A DNA stretch of 64,000 bases from Caecibacter massiliensis (GCA_900095875.1 LT608311.1:434001-498000); one strand, 5' to 3'; counted from the stretch's first letter, positions 50,721 through 59,910 are shown. The notes: generated by a model not told the origin, from the sequence alone. Program-made: numbers and translations.

Positions 50721-51127
50721 ACGGCTTTGTCCGCCTTTTCCTGGGTCGTATAGCCGTTAAGTTCTGTAATCTGTGCCGTAAGGTCGGCAATCTCACCTGC
50801 CAGGAAGAGCTTGCGGATGATGTCACCAGGAAGTACGGCCCCGAATTTTTCCAGCAGATCCTTGTTCTTGAGGTCCGGATCGGCAATCCCCGCCAGGAGC
50901 GTCTGGGTCTGCATCTGATAAATGTCGATATTGTCGGCGCTGCCGTTGGTGAAGTCCACGGCCATCTTCTGGATATCGGCGTAGCGTTCCGGGTCGATGG
51001 CCCGGAGCGTGATGATAAAATCGAATCCGAACAGCTTCGAGAGCCGTTCCATCTTCACTTTCTTTTCAGGCCGTTCGGCCAGCTTGTTCACTATATCTGC
51101 TTTCAGCAGTCGGTCTACCATATTCAT
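50711..51127 (-). CDS. Tail assembly chaperone (XkdN-like)
   Basis: A 138-residue protein (MNMVDRLLKADIVNKL...) matching the XkdN family by FGFDFIITLRAIDPERYADIQKMA-type core and position after the tube gene. It should bind the tape measure protein during tail assembly. Its last codons GCC GTA AAA AAC precede TGA and form a slippery site giving a longer fusion of about 195 residues. AAGGAG precedes the ATG. The tape measure gene follows, but only after the inserted plus-strand moron. Confidence 0.88.
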   Translation of the reverse strand: MNMVDRLLKADIVNKLAERPEKKVKMERLSKLFGFDFIITLRAIDPERYADIQKMAVDFTNGSADNIDIYQMQTQTLLAGIADPDLKNKDLLEKFGAVLPGDIIRKLFLAGEIADLTAQITELNGYTTQEKADKAVKN

Positions 51128-51140
51128 GTGCTTGTTCTCC

Positions 51141-51569
51141 TTATGCTAAATCCAAGAGGTCCCAGTCCGCGAAAGTGAAGCTGTAGCTTTCCTCGCCCAT
51201 CTTGTCCACTTCCCAGTCGGCCAGAATGAGGCTGTCAAAGGTCGCATCTTTGATGACGATGCGTTCGCTGCCTATGGCATCCTTGTCATCCAGGACGGAG
51301 ACGATGGTCACGACGGTCTGCTTGCCCGCCTTAATGTTGTCGTTCATCTTCTTGATCATGTAGCTCGAGACTTTATGGAGCTTCAGCTGCCCTTTGCAGT
51401 CATAGCCCGTGACCTTGTAGCCCTTGCCGACATGGCGGAGCATCTTCACTTCTTCCTTAGTCAGTGTGACCTCGGCCTTGAAAGCCGTGGCTTCGGCCAT
51501 GAGGTCGCCGTCGATATAGAGGTCGGCATACTTTCCGTTCATCACCCGTTTGGCTTCCATGCTGTTCAC
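51141..51569 (-). CDS. Tail tube protein (XkdM-like)
   Basis: A 142-residue tube subunit. Typical patterns are NGKYADLYIDGDLMAEATAF, HVGKGYKVTGYDCKGQLKLHKV (in part) and EESYSFTFADW. The start is a GTG at 51569, nine bases from AGGAGG; the first ATG is too far from that site. Follows the sheath gene, as in PBSX. Confidence 0.9.
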   Translation of the reverse strand: MNSMEAKRVMNGKYADLYIDGDLMAEATAFKAEVTLTKEEVKMLRHVGKGYKVTGYDCKGQLKLHKVSSYMIKKMNDNIKAGKQTVVTIVSVLDDKDAIGSERIVIKDATFDSLILADWEVDKMGEESYSFTFADWDLLDLA

Positions 51570-51583
51570 TGTACTTCACCTCC

Positions 51584-52666
51584 TCAGATATTGACGGCAA
51601 TCGTGACATCTTCCATGGCATCCAGGAGCGAAGCATCTACGGCGATGAATACATTGCTGCCGATATTGGCCATCTTGATGTCCATTTCCGACATATCCGC
51701 CAGTTCCTCTTTCGTATACTTGCCATTGGATTCCAGCCAGATCTTTGTGGATTCCACATCGATATAAGCCGTATTCTGCCCCTGCTCCAACAGGCCCTCC
51801 TGGGCCAGCTGGTCAAGATACCCCTGGATAGCCGTCACCAGGAGGCATCGGTTGGCATAGCTGTTGGCATACTTGCCAAGGTAATGATCCTGGGCTGTGG
51901 TGCGGATATCGTCATACATCATGTCCATCAAATCGACGAGCTTGATTTTCTGGAACGATACCCCTTTGCCCTGGACCGTCGTGACCAGGGAGTTGATGCC
52001 GCGGCCCAGCTTGACCTTTTCCCCGTCAAAGAAGAAGAACAGCTTGCCGGCATCCGTCATGGTATCCATTTCTTCCTTCGTCCAGACGTCGCAGCCAATG
52101 ACTTCCGGCAGCGGCGCATACGTACAGGCAATGGTCATCGGCGTTCCTGCGATGATGCCTGCGATGCGCCCGCAGTACTGGGCCGTCGTGTAGGTCTTCG
52201 TTTTCGTGCGGATGACCTTGTTGACGAAGTTGATGACTCCTTCCGTATCCGCCGTGCAGTCCGGCAGGACGGCCTTGATGCGCTTATTCTTATTCGTCCG
52301 CATCCCCTTGATCCAGGTCGCGATAGTGTCGATGTGGTTTTCTTCGATGTCCGGGATGACCAGGTAATCGAAGCGCTTGTTCTCGATGGCCTTGAGGACA
52401 TCGGTATAATCTTCTGCGTCCTTGCTGATGATTTCGGCGATGACCTTCTTCGGACTGTTCACGTAGCCGCGAAGGGTCAGTTCCAGCTGCTCACGGTTGC
52501 TGTCTGAGAGTTCTTTGGGAATGTCATCTGCCGTATACAGGTTCACTTCCGTCTGGGACGGCAGTGTCTCTTCTTTCAGAATCAGAAGGACAATACCGCG
52601 TTCGCTGCGTTCGACGGCACTGATGCCTTTTTCTTTGAACGCGATATTGATGGATGGCATTTTCAT
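51584..52666 (-). CDS. Contractile tail sheath protein (XkdK-like)
   Basis: A 360-residue sheath subunit, the main proof that this is a myovirus-type tail. It begins MKMPSINIAFKEKGISAVERSERG and holds RFDYLVIPDIEENHIDTIATW and the conserved C-terminal domain (DMMYDDIRTTAQDHYLGKYANS, shown in part). AAAGGAG lies nine bases before the ATG. Between the tail terminator and tube genes. Confidence 0.93.
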   Translation of the reverse strand: MKMPSINIAFKEKGISAVERSERGIVLLILKEETLPSQTEVNLYTADDIPKELSDSNREQLELTLRGYVNSPKKVIAEIISKDAEDYTDVLKAIENKRFDYLVIPDIEENHIDTIATWIKGMRTNKNKRIKAVLPDCTADTEGVINFVNKVIRTKTKTYTTAQYCGRIAGIIAGTPMTIACTYAPLPEVIGCDVWTKEEMDTMTDAGKLFFFFDGEKVKLGRGINSLVTTVQGKGVSFQKIKLVDLMDMMYDDIRTTAQDHYLGKYANSYANRCLLVTAIQGYLDQLAQEGLLEQGQNTAYIDVESTKIWLESNGKYTKEELADMSEMDIKMANIGSNVFIAVDASLLDAMEDVTIAVNI

Positions 52667-52669
52667 GGG

Positions 52670-53110
52670 TTACGTCTCCTTTCCCTGATACCGCTGATGC
52701 AGTACCTTCATGATTTCTGCCGTTTCTTCTTTTTCCCGGGCGTCATAGTACTGGAAGGTCAGCGTCAGACGCCCGCCGTCATTGTCCGTCCCCATCAGCT
52801 CCTCACTCATAGACACGACAGGGAGATAACGGTTGCCGACTTTCAGTCCGTCCCGGAATAAATTTTCCGCAGCAAAAAGCACGGCGTAGATGGCCGTGCT
52901 TTTTTCCTGCTTCTTCGGCAGATACGTAATGTAGAGGTCCGTATCCCGGTAGACCTCGTTTTCTTTCTGCGGCGTCGCTACCGTCATTGTCTTCAGGAAA
53001 AAGGCCGGCGGCGCAAAGCCTTCCTTGACTTCCTGCAGGTAGACGGGATACGGGAACCGCTCTTTGAGTTTCTGCTGCACCGCCTGCAGGATATCGAGGT
53101 CATGGATCAT
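52670..53110 (-). CDS. DUF6838-type tail terminator/completion protein
   Basis: A 146-residue protein (MIHDLDILQAVQQKLKERFPYPVYLQEV, within 1-28) with VYRDTDLYITYLPKKQEKS. It sits between the gp10-like protein and the sheath gene, where Firmicute myophages encode the tail completion protein that ends tube growth. Start overlaps the upstream stop as ATGA. Confidence 0.78.
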   Translation of the reverse strand: MIHDLDILQAVQQKLKERFPYPVYLQEVKEGFAPPAFFLKTMTVATPQKENEVYRDTDLYITYLPKKQEKSTAIYAVLFAAENLFRDGLKVGNRYLPVVSMSEELMGTDNDGGRLTLTFQYYDAREKEETAEIMKVLHQRYQGKET

Positions 53111-53526
53111 GTGCCGCCTGCTTTCTTGAGGAGCTTCTTCGTGAGTCTCTCCAGCCCCGACTGCAAGTCGCTGGCTTCGAACTGCTTGACGGATTTCTCC
53201 GTATAGTGCCGGCCTTCATAATAGCCAACGGTCCTGCCGCCCGGCGTTTTCTTGACATGGCCGTTATTCAAGAGGTGATGGACCGGATGCCTGTTGACCA
53301 GTTCATAGGTCAGCTCCGAGCCGTTATACCCTTCCACCTTATGCTTCCAGCCTTTCTTCAGCTTGCCCGTGCTGCCTTCCGGCGTGTTTTTTACGCACTC
53401 CTTTTTGAGCTTGTTGCCGATAGTGAACAGGCCTTTCTCGGCAGTGCCGGGAAACTCTTCAATAGCAGAAAGCAGTTTTTCTGAAAGGTCATCCAATCCT
53501 TTGACCTCAAAGTCACTTCCGCTCAT
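53107..53526 (-). CDS. HK97 gp10-like tail component
   Basis: A 139-residue protein of the HK97 gp10 / XkdI group, with GLDDLSEKLLSAIEEFPGTAEKGL and KKTPGGRTVGYYEGRHYTEKS. Such proteins join head and tail. Overlaps genes on both sides. Confidence 0.85.
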   Translation of the reverse strand: MSGSDFEVKGLDDLSEKLLSAIEEFPGTAEKGLFTIGNKLKKECVKNTPEGSTGKLKKGWKHKVEGYNGSELTYELVNRHPVHHLLNNGHVKKTPGGRTVGYYEGRHYTEKSVKQFEASDLQSGLERLTKKLLKKAGGT

Positions 53527-53854
53527 TGCCCGTCCCCCTCACTTCTTCCGTGCAGTACAGTTCCAGGGCTTCATGGCGCATGTACGGGTCGACGATGGTG
53601 TCGATGTCGTAGAGGTGATCCTGATACTTCACCTTCATATCGTGGGTGACACCCGGACGCCAGCGAATGGTGATCTTGCTGTACTCCGTGTCCGCCTTGC
53701 GTTCCATCTCATAGAACACTTTGCCCCGGGCAGGCTCGATGGATGCCCAGCAGCGGTACACTACGACGTCGGCCTGGGTATCGAAACCATATTCATCCGT
53801 CACGGCCTGCTTTCCCAGAATCTCAATCCGTTTATTCAAAAGTCCCGTCTTCAT
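53513..53854 (-). CDS. Head closure / head-tail adaptor protein
   Basis: A 113-residue SPP1 gp16-like protein (MKTGLLNKRIEILGKQAVTD ... ITIRWRPGVTHDMKVKYQ). It closes the portal after DNA packaging. ATG at 53854 is well spaced from GGGGG; an in-frame ATG two codons earlier is too close. Confidence 0.85.
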   Translation of the reverse strand: MKTGLLNKRIEILGKQAVTDEYGFDTQADVVVYRCWASIEPARGKVFYEMERKADTEYSKITIRWRPGVTHDMKVKYQDHLYDIDTIVDPYMRHEALELYCTEEVRGTGNERK

Positions 53855-53868
53855 GGGCATCCCCCTTT

Positions 53869-54150
53869 TCAAAAACAGCTCCGCCGGACCCCGAACAGCA
53901 GCCAGCGCAGACGTTTCAAAAGGCCTGCGTAGTCCGCTTCCTCCCGGTGCTCATATAAAAAAGCCGCAGCGAAGAGAATCGCTTCGTGAAAAACCACGGG
54001 ATTCTCTTCGGCATCGGCTTCCTCGCAGCGGGATATATCCAGGCAGAGGGCCTGGGCTGTTTCCAGGGAAGACTGGATGACGTCATCATTACTCGTGTCA
54101 TCTTCATCAATCCGCAGGTATTCCCTGGCTTCTTCCAGCGTCACAATCAT
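53869..54150 (-). CDS. Head-tail connector (gp6/YqbG-like)
   Basis: A 93-residue helical connector starting MIVTLEEAREYLRIDEDDTSND, with FHEAILFAAAFLYEHREEAD. This matches the DNA-packaging connector family that forms a ring under the portal. AAAGGGA before the ATG; 3 bases after the capsid gene start side. Confidence 0.88.
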   Translation of the reverse strand: MIVTLEEAREYLRIDEDDTSNDDVIQSSLETAQALCLDISRCEEADAEENPVVFHEAILFAAAFLYEHREEADYAGLLKRLRWLLFGVRRSCF

Positions 54151-54153
54151 GGC

Positions 54154-55344
54154 TTATCCCTTCGCTTTCATCTCCAGGGCCTTGACCGCTTCCTTGAGCA
54201 TCAGCATGCCATCGACGCGCTGGCTGGCAAGGAAGCCGATCTGGCCGTTGGCGGCATACAGTTCGTTGAGACGCTTGAAGGAGCGGTATTCCCTATCGGC
54301 AATCCAGTAGTAGCTGAAGTCCCCGAAGAGCATGGGACGGCTGCCCGCCGCCAGTTCCGGTGCAAAGGAAGTGCAGTAGCAGGGACGGTTCAGGATAGTA
54401 TCCGGCGTACCTGCGGTGACAGACGGCTGCCAGATGTAGTTGCCGTTGTTGTCCTTCACCTTGCGCAAGGCCTTAATGGTTGCATCGTTCAGGAGCCATA
54501 CGGCCTTGCGGCGGTACGGGATGCGCAGGGAGTGATACAGGTCGATGACATCATCAAAGGTGATGGATGCGCCATTGGCTGTCACGCCCAGTTCCGCGGA
54601 CGGGAACACGCCAGTCGGCTTGTTCTTCCCGTCACCGGTGAGGAAGGCTTCTTCTTCCTTCGTGCCGATACGGCGGGCAAATTCACCGGCAATGTAGCTT
54701 TCCAGGTCGAAAGCGCTGTCGTTCAGCAGTTCTTCCGACACACGGATAGCCGTCCCCAGCTTGTACGCCCCGATGGACTGCTGGCCGAAGGTATCCTGGC
54801 TGTCCGGGTAGAGGCCGTTCTCTTCCATCCAGGACGCTTCGCCATGACCCGTCACGATGGGAATCTTGCGGTCGCCGCTGGTGTGGATGACCGTGGCCAG
54901 GCCGCGGAAGAAATTCTCTTCCTGGAGCTTGTCGATGAGCTGGTGTTCGAATTCGTCCGGTACCAGATAGCCACCATCAGCATCGGTGCCTGCACTCAGG
55001 GCGTTCTGTACATCAATGAAGTTCTTATGGCGGATGCTGTCCCAGAAAGCCTTACGATAGGCATCGGACGCACGGCCTTTCTTTTCTGCTCCATTCTGGC
55101 CTGCGCCAGGGAGTTCAGTAATCGGCATCGTGGTCGGCTGGGACAGCTGGGCATCGAGCTGCTGCTGGCGTTCCAGGCGGTCGATTTCTTTGCCGAGGTT
55201 CACCACATCCGCTTCCATCTTGTCGTAGCGAGCCGCATCTTCTGCAGAGACCATGCCGTTTTCATCACGGACGGTATCCAGAAAATTCTTGGCGGCATCC
55301 CACAGATTCTTGCGTTTCTCACGCAGTGCTAAAATCGTATCCAT
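54154..55344 (-). CDS. HK97-type major capsid protein
   Basis: A 396-residue protein. Residues about 1-110 form the coiled-coil delta/scaffold segment (LREKRKNLWDAAKNFLDTV), removed by the prohead protease. The coat domain begins near LSAGTDADGGYLVPDEFEHQ and includes the GEASWMEENGLYPDSQDTFGQ region and GAKLGTAIRVSEELLND-type core. Length and order fit the HK97 family. AAGGAGG precedes the ATG. Confidence 0.94.
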   Translation of the reverse strand: MDTILALREKRKNLWDAAKNFLDTVRDENGMVSAEDAARYDKMEADVVNLGKEIDRLERQQQLDAQLSQPTTMPITELPGAGQNGAEKKGRASDAYRKAFWDSIRHKNFIDVQNALSAGTDADGGYLVPDEFEHQLIDKLQEENFFRGLATVIHTSGDRKIPIVTGHGEASWMEENGLYPDSQDTFGQQSIGAYKLGTAIRVSEELLNDSAFDLESYIAGEFARRIGTKEEEAFLTGDGKNKPTGVFPSAELGVTANGASITFDDVIDLYHSLRIPYRRKAVWLLNDATIKALRKVKDNNGNYIWQPSVTAGTPDTILNRPCYCTSFAPELAAGSRPMLFGDFSYYWIADREYRSFKRLNELYAANGQIGFLASQRVDGMLMLKEAVKALEMKAKG

Positions 55345-55355
55345 TGTTGTCCTCC

Positions 55356-56063
55356 TTAATGAATGAGCAATGCCAGCCGGTTCTCCAGGGAAGCGGCTGG
55401 CACTTTATTGACAGGTTCACGTGGTTTTAATTTCTGTACTAACGAATTGGTGACAGTAACAGGGGTGTAAATCATGGCTTCCGGCTGCTCCCCATCGTCT
55501 TTCTTCTGGTCGAAGAGGATTTCATCGGCAAAGCCAAGTTCCACGGCCTTCTTCGCGTTGAGCCAGGTCTCGTCATCCATCATGCGGGAAATCTTCGTGC
55601 GGGCCAGGCCGCTCTTGATTTCGTAAGCGTTGATAATGCTCTCCTTGACTTCGCTCAGCATGCCGATAGTCTTTTCCATCTCTGCCTGGTCGCCATAGGC
55701 CAGGGTCGCCGGATTATGAATCATCAGCATGGCCACTGGCGACATACAGACCTTGGTCCCGGCCATGGCGATGACAGAGGCCGCCGAAGCAGCCAATCCG
55801 TCAATCTTGACGGTGACGTTCCCCGGATAATCCATGAGCATGTTATAGATTTGGGCAGCGGCAAAACAGTCACCGCCCGGACTGTTGATCCATAGGGTAA
55901 TATCGCCGCTGCCCGCATTCAGTTCTTCTTTGAATGCCTTCGGTGTCACCTCATCGCCCCACCAGGTCTCATCCGAAATCTGGCCGTCCAGATACAGCGT
56001 CCGTTCACTGCCGAAAGAATCCGGTGCTTCGTTAGTCACCCACTTCCAAAATTTATGTTTCAT
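55356..56063 (-). CDS. ClpP-like prohead protease
   Basis: A 235-residue serine protease that matures the capsid. The catalytic serine is in GLAASAASVIAMAG and the histidine in MLMIHNPATLAYG; the INSPGGD motif is present. ATG at 56063 has AAGGGAG; the frame overlaps the portal gene by 11 bases. The ClpP type is common in HK97-like phages of Firmicutes. Confidence 0.93.
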   Translation of the reverse strand: MKHKFWKWVTNEAPDSFGSERTLYLDGQISDETWWGDEVTPKAFKEELNAGSGDITLWINSPGGDCFAAAQIYNMLMDYPGNVTVKIDGLAASAASVIAMAGTKVCMSPVAMLMIHNPATLAYGDQAEMEKTIGMLSEVKESIINAYEIKSGLARTKISRMMDDETWLNAKKAVELGFADEILFDQKKDDGEQPEAMIYTPVTVTNSLVQKLKPREPVNKVPAASLENRLALLIH

Positions 56064-57309
56064 TCGTATCTCCCTTCTGGGCAAAAGCCCCGGCGTCCTT
56101 GAGCTTGGTCATGCTGCCATTGACAAGGTATAGATTACCGCCTTCTTCATCCGGCACGGGATTCATGTCTTCCATCTCCCGGATATCGTTGGCGGACAGC
56201 CAGCCGTTCTGCCGGCCGATGCTGTAGCCCGTCATGCGGCTCTCATAGTCGCCGCGCATGAGACCGTTCACGTTGAACTTGAGGAAAAACTGCTTCTTTT
56301 CTTCCGGCAGGAATAAAGCTTTCTGCATGGCCTGTTCCCATCGGATGACCCACGGGTCCAGGGTGTACTTTACAAATTCCATGGACTGCTGTTCGATGTT
56401 GTTGAAAGAACTTTTATCCAGGTCCCCTATCATATGCGGCGGGATGCGGTAGAGCCTTGCGATTTCATTGAGCTGGAACTTCCGCGTTTCCAAAAACTGT
56501 GCTTCTTCCGGCGGGATGCCAATCTGCTGGTACTTCATCCCTTCTTCTAACACCGCTACCTTATGGGCATTAGCGCTGCCCTGATAGACTGCGTTCCAGG
56601 AATCCCGGACTTTCGCTGGGTCCTTAAGAACTCCAGGATGCTCTAATACACCGCTTGGACTAGCACCGTTCGCAAAGAAAGAGGCGCCGTATTCTTCACA
56701 GGCCATGGTCATACCTACGGCATTACGTGCCATAGCAATGGGTGAATAACCGACCAGGCCATCAAAGCCAAGACCGGGAATATGCAGCACTTCATCTTTT
56801 CGAAGCGGCACCTGACCATAGGGCTTGATGGCTGGATTTTCATCGGTCGTCTTGGTATAGATGTAATAAATCTGTCCGTTCTCATCACGACAGACGGTCA
56901 TCTTATCCGGGCGCAGCGGGTACAACCCCTGGACGCGTCCGAGTTTATCGCGGATGATTTGTGCATAGGCGTTTCCCCAGATCAAAAGATGACTCATCAG
57001 CGTTTCGCGGAAGATGAACGACGTCATCTCCGGATTGGGTTCATCGTGCAAGAGATGGTAGAGCGGATGGTCGTAGACCCGTTCCTTCCCTCCCGATGTG
57101 TAGCGGTAAAGCTGCAGCGGCAGGGCTGCCAGGGTTTCTGATAGGATGCGGACACAGGCATAGACTGCCGTCGTCTGCATAGCCGTAAACTCATTGACGT
57201 TCTTGCCGCTAGTCGACGGGCCAAACAAATAGCGGAAATCTGTGCCAATATAATAGTCTTTCGGCTTATCCCGTGTCCGGAACAGTTTCGATAAGAATGG
57301 GATGTGCAT
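56053..57309 (-). CDS. HK97-family portal protein
   Basis: A 418-residue portal subunit. Family features are TAVYACVRILSETLAALPL, YHLLHDEPNPEMTSF, GLVGYSPIAMARNA and ARLYRIPPHMIGDL. Twelve copies form the DNA entry ring. GAAGGAG lies upstream of the ATG; 15 bases separate it from the large terminase. Confidence 0.94.
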   Translation of the reverse strand: MHIPFLSKLFRTRDKPKDYYIGTDFRYLFGPSTSGKNVNEFTAMQTTAVYACVRILSETLAALPLQLYRYTSGGKERVYDHPLYHLLHDEPNPEMTSFIFRETLMSHLLIWGNAYAQIIRDKLGRVQGLYPLRPDKMTVCRDENGQIYYIYTKTTDENPAIKPYGQVPLRKDEVLHIPGLGFDGLVGYSPIAMARNAVGMTMACEEYGASFFANGASPSGVLEHPGVLKDPAKVRDSWNAVYQGSANAHKVAVLEEGMKYQQIGIPPEEAQFLETRKFQLNEIARLYRIPPHMIGDLDKSSFNNIEQQSMEFVKYTLDPWVIRWEQAMQKALFLPEEKKQFFLKFNVNGLMRGDYESRMTGYSIGRQNGWLSANDIREMEDMNPVPDEEGGNLYLVNGSMTKLKDAGAFAQKGDTNET

Positions 57310-57324
57310 AGAAGTCTCCTTCCG

Positions 57325-58926
57325 TTAAAACGAAATGACGCCCCGTTCGTCATAGACACTGCCGCTGCCTGTCCCGTTACGGATGCAGCGGTCGAGGGCC
57401 ATGATGCTGGCTACGATGCCGTCGATCTTTTCGACGGATTTTTCTTTGTCCGGCTTGATGTTCCCCGCCGGGTCCTGGCGCATGACCACGTTACCGGCCA
57501 TCCACTTGAGGACGGGATTGCCGCCGTGGATGATGTTTCCCTCCATCAGAAGCTTGAATAGTTCCTTTGAAGGGGGCGACATGTCTTTGAACCCCTGGCC
57601 AAAAGGGACCATGGTAAAGCCCATGTCCTCCAGATTCTGCACCATCTGGGTGGCGTTCCAGCGGTCATAGGCGATTTCCCGGATATTGTAGGTTTCACCC
57701 AGCTGCTCGATGAATTTCTCGATGAAACCGTAGTGGATGACGTTCCCTTCGGTGGTCTGGATGAAGCCCTGCTTCTGCCAGACATCGTAAAGCACATGGT
57801 CACGCCGGCAGCGCAGCTCTAAAGTGTCTTCCGGCAACCAGAAAAATGGCAACAGAATATATTTCTCATCCTCTGACCGTGGCGGGAAGGCCAGGACCAG
57901 GGCCGTAATATCTGAAGTGCTGGATAAGTCCAGGCCGGCATAACACATCCGCCCCCGAAGGGCATCGCGGTCAATGGGGAAATTGCCCTTATCGTAGACC
58001 TGCTCCGGAATCCAGCGGATGCTGGCACTGGTCCAGATGTTAAGCCGCAACTGCTTGAACACATTTTCTTCGGCCGGATTCTCGATGGCATTCTGGTACG
58101 CTTCCCGAACCCGGTCGATTTGTATGGTGTGGCCAAGGGAAGGATTCGCCTTGTACCAGTTGGCTTCATCCGTCCAGTCATCCGCTTCTGTAAGTCCATA
58201 AACAACAGGATAAAAGGCAGGATCCTTCTTCCGTCCGGCCATGAGGTCGAGTGCTTTTGTATGCAGTTCATAGCAAATGCTGTTCTTGTCGTTGCCCGCC
58301 GTGGTGATGATAAAGAAAAGCGGCTGCTCCCGGGCATCGCCGGAACCTTTCGTCAGTACATCATAAAGATGTCGGTTCGGCTGAGCATGGATTTCGTCAA
58401 AGACCAGGCCCGACACATTCAGGCCATGCTTGGTCCCTGTTTCCGCAGACAATACCTGATAGAAACCGGCATTGCGGTAATTGATGATGCGCTTCCCGGC
58501 CGTCCGTATCTTGGAGCGGCGCATCAGGGCGGGACTCATTTCGACCATCTGGCGGGCGACATCAAAGACGATGGATGCCTGGTTACGGTCACAGGCCGCA
58601 CCGTACACTTCGGCACTTGGCTCATTATCGGCGTAGAGAAGGTAGAGTGCGATGGCCGCTGCCAGCTCTGACTTCCCTTGCTTTTTTGGAATCTCTATAT
58701 AAGCCGTCAGGAACTGCCGCTTCCCGTTTTCTTTGACGATGCCGAAGAGATCACGCACAATCTGTTCCTGCCACGGCAGGAGCAGGAACGGCTGCCCGGC
58801 CCATTTGCCTTTTGTATGACAGAGATTTTCGATGAAGGCAACCGCCCTGTCAGCTTTGTCCTTATCGTAATGGGAATCCGGCAGCATGAACGCTGACGGC
58901 TTATATACAAACGCCAAATCACTCAC
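57325..58926 (-). CDS. terL: Terminase large subunit
   Basis: A 533-residue DNA packaging motor. ATPase Walker A is EIPKKQGKSELAA (78-90) and Walker B is GLVFDEIHAQ (about 168-177); the nuclease domain has CYAGLDLSSTSDITALV and EIAYDRWNATQMV. The family is the HK97/phage terminase_1 type. GTG at 58926 overlaps the small-subunit stop as GTGA; a TTG three codons later is also possible. Confidence 0.94.
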   Translation of the reverse strand: MSDLAFVYKPSAFMLPDSHYDKDKADRAVAFIENLCHTKGKWAGQPFLLLPWQEQIVRDLFGIVKENGKRQFLTAYIEIPKKQGKSELAAAIALYLLYADNEPSAEVYGAACDRNQASIVFDVARQMVEMSPALMRRSKIRTAGKRIINYRNAGFYQVLSAETGTKHGLNVSGLVFDEIHAQPNRHLYDVLTKGSGDAREQPLFFIITTAGNDKNSICYELHTKALDLMAGRKKDPAFYPVVYGLTEADDWTDEANWYKANPSLGHTIQIDRVREAYQNAIENPAEENVFKQLRLNIWTSASIRWIPEQVYDKGNFPIDRDALRGRMCYAGLDLSSTSDITALVLAFPPRSEDEKYILLPFFWLPEDTLELRCRRDHVLYDVWQKQGFIQTTEGNVIHYGFIEKFIEQLGETYNIREIAYDRWNATQMVQNLEDMGFTMVPFGQGFKDMSPPSKELFKLLMEGNIIHGGNPVLKWMAGNVVMRQDPAGNIKPDKEKSVEKIDGIVASIMALDRCIRNGTGSGSVYDERGVISF

Positions 58927-59393
58927 CCCCTTAAGATTAATTCCATTTCATCCACTTCTCGGTCGCTACTCGTTTCTTCTCCAATCATGCGGCTCCGGGC
59001 AGACGGCGTCAGGCCAAACTGCTCGCAGAACTTCAGCATGATTTTGAGGTTCGTCTGGGCAATGGACACCTGCGGTACCTGCTGCAGATATCCGTTCGGC
59101 GTCCGTACCATGTCGCCGTGCTGGGTGATGAATTCCTCAGCTCCTTTCCAGCGGGCGTAAGCCTGACAGTAACCGGCAAAGGCAGCACGGTCAATTTCGG
59201 TCAGCATCCCCATCTCGGCGAGGACTTTTCCGAGCCGCTTCCATTCTTTCTTGGCGTCATCTTCCAGCCACTCCGGGCAGCGCGGCAGTTTGCCCTTGGG
59301 CATGGGTTCTTTCTTATTGAGCGGCCGATGGCCGGGATTGCCCTCCAATACTTTGAGGGCTGTCGGTTTCGGTTTTCTTCCTCGTACTGCCAA
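58923..59393 (-). CDS. terS: Terminase small subunit, P27 family
   Basis: A 156-residue DNA-recognition subunit: RGRKPKPTALKVLEGNPGHRPLNKKEP at the start (in part), KEWKRLGKVLAEMGMLTEID, and ARSRMIGEE. The start is most likely TTG at 59393, eight bases from AGGAGG; the upstream GTG lies inside that site. It is directly preceded by an intrinsic terminator. Confidence 0.92.
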   Translation of the reverse strand: MAVRGRKPKPTALKVLEGNPGHRPLNKKEPMPKGKLPRCPEWLEDDAKKEWKRLGKVLAEMGMLTEIDRAAFAGYCQAYARWKGAEEFITQHGDMVRTPNGYLQQVPQVSIAQTNLKIMLKFCEQFGLTPSARSRMIGEETSSDREVDEMELILRG

Positions 59394-59416
59394 GCCGTAC
59401 ACCTCCTTTCGGTAAT

Positions 59417-59442
59417 GAAAAAACAGCCCCGCAGGGCTGTTT
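59417..59442 (-). terminator. Terminator between the 59454 gene and the terminase operon
   Basis: Minus strand AAACAGCCC / GGGCTGTTT with a four-base loop and T-run. Its end abuts the small-terminase ribosome binding site. Confidence 0.88.
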
Positions 59443-59453
59443 CCTATTTGCTG

Positions 59454-59780
59454 TTATTCTTCGTTCAGTTCCCTTTCCAGTTCTTCCAAGTCATCCGCCT
59501 GACTGGCCAGCCAGGGGTCGATTTCTTCCCAAGTGTCAAAATCCGCTCTCGGAAATCCGTATGGGCTTTCCATGGTACCGTCCCCAAACTCGGTGAGCCA
59601 GAGGCTTTCGTCCGTGATTACATACCGGCCAAGGTAGTGGAAAAGGAAGACTGCACCATCAAGGTATCCCAGGGTCTTTTGGGCCTTTTCAGAAAGGTTC
59701 AGCGGCCAATCCAGTGCCACCGCTGTGGCTCCGTATGCTCCGTCCAGGTTCTGTTTGTCGATTGCGTTCAAGTTTTTCAT
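59454..59780 (-). CDS. Phage protein of unknown function
   Basis: A 108-residue acidic, soluble protein (MKNLNAIDKQNLDGAYGATA...) with a DTWEEIDPWLASQADDLEELEREL tail. No family recognised. AGGAAAA precedes the ATG, and a shared promoter motif copy lies 60 bases upstream, so it is an independently transcribed unit ending at the 59417 terminator. Confidence 0.75.
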   Translation of the reverse strand: MKNLNAIDKQNLDGAYGATAVALDWPLNLSEKAQKTLGYLDGAVFLFHYLGRYVITDESLWLTEFGDGTMESPYGFPRADFDTWEEIDPWLASQADDLEELERELNEE

Positions 59781-59839
59781 GTTTTTTCCTCGCTTTCATG
59801 TGCTTTTTCTTTGGGGGTATTCCCCTTTGGTCATGTATA

Positions 59840-59868
59840 TATATCACTCTAAAGGCACATAATAGCAA
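59840..59868 (-). promoter_or_regulatory. Shared prophage promoter motif, copy upstream of 59454-59780
   Basis: Minus strand TTGCTA (59863-59868), spacer of 17 ending TTTAGAGT, GATATA (59840-59845), continuing ATATA. Confidence 0.65.
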
Positions 59869-59910
59869 GCTTTATATTGAGAATTTATGCATTTTATTAG
59901 GAATACGGAT

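Noticed and set aside
53986-55332. Plus-strand open frame of 448 codons
   Set aside because: Antisense to the capsid gene, with composition expected from reversed codons and no motif.
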